Of a DNA stretch of 21,660 bases, positions 21,606 to 21,660 are shown one piece after another. Source of the DNA: Tubiluchus corallicola (Eukaryota; Priapulida; Priapulimorpha; Priapulimorphida; Tubiluchidae); assembly GCA_030141605.1 (NCBI GenBank), contig JAQGDQ010001900.1:1-21660 (forward strand), read 5' to 3'. The position numbers and the translations under genes are program-made. Each line of letters begins with the position of its first letter. Within the stretch, counting starts at the first letter, position 1. The notes beneath the pieces were generated by a model, which saw only the letters and a program-made list of their open reading frames with translations, did not search any database and was not told where the DNA came from.

Positions 21606-21660
21606 GTAAGTAAATTTAAATTGTAGCTGAGTAAATGCGCGAGCATGCGCAGATCGAGTG

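Overview
This is eukaryotic, almost certainly invertebrate animal, genomic DNA. It is AT-rich, and most of it is non-coding. It is crowded with minisatellites and transposon fragments. Its one recognisable host gene is split by GT-AG introns. No bacterial gene organisation, rRNA, CRISPR array or long ORF is present. I cannot name the species from the sequence.

Layout. Positions 1-7,200 are dominated by unrelated tandem-repeat arrays: units of about 52, 29, 95, 92, 70/178, 69, 80-90 and 100 bp, with short unique stretches between. Positions 7,200-10,870 are mostly unannotatable AT-rich DNA. They hold a pair of dispersed repeats (7.5 and 9.25 kb) and a GC-rich, C-tract-bearing island (10.03-10.53 kb) unlike its surroundings. 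Positions 10,870-12,630 are a nest of mobile elements: a 5'-truncated LINE with a tandemly multiplied 3' end, a 511-bp non-autonomous hAT-type element with an 8-bp target duplication, and the second copy of a dispersed repeat also seen at 5.85 kb. Positions 13,030-15,610 hold a 586-bp direct duplication, a 155-bp duplication and a minisatellite whose units are separated by (TA)n. Positions 16,481-16,849 are a second, different LINE 3' fragment with an open C-terminal reading frame and a 12-bp target duplication.

Host gene. From 17,664 to the right edge, four consecutive exons splice in frame. They encode at least 143 residues of a secreted protein: signal peptide, short linker, then the beginning of what looks like a pentraxin / concanavalin A-like lectin domain. 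The gene continues beyond the window. Intron 2 carries a 395-bp hAT-type element followed by (TA)n. Intron 3 carries a hammerhead-like / Penelope-type relic and a 192-bp CTTA microsatellite.

I found no convincing new multi-gene system. The most informative observations are four transposon insertions that can be delimited to the base by target-site duplications, the LINE whose 3' terminal 62 bp is repeated with trinucleotide tails, and the partial secreted pentraxin-like gene. The elements and the gene are not functionally linked; the repeats simply occupy intergenic and intronic DNA.
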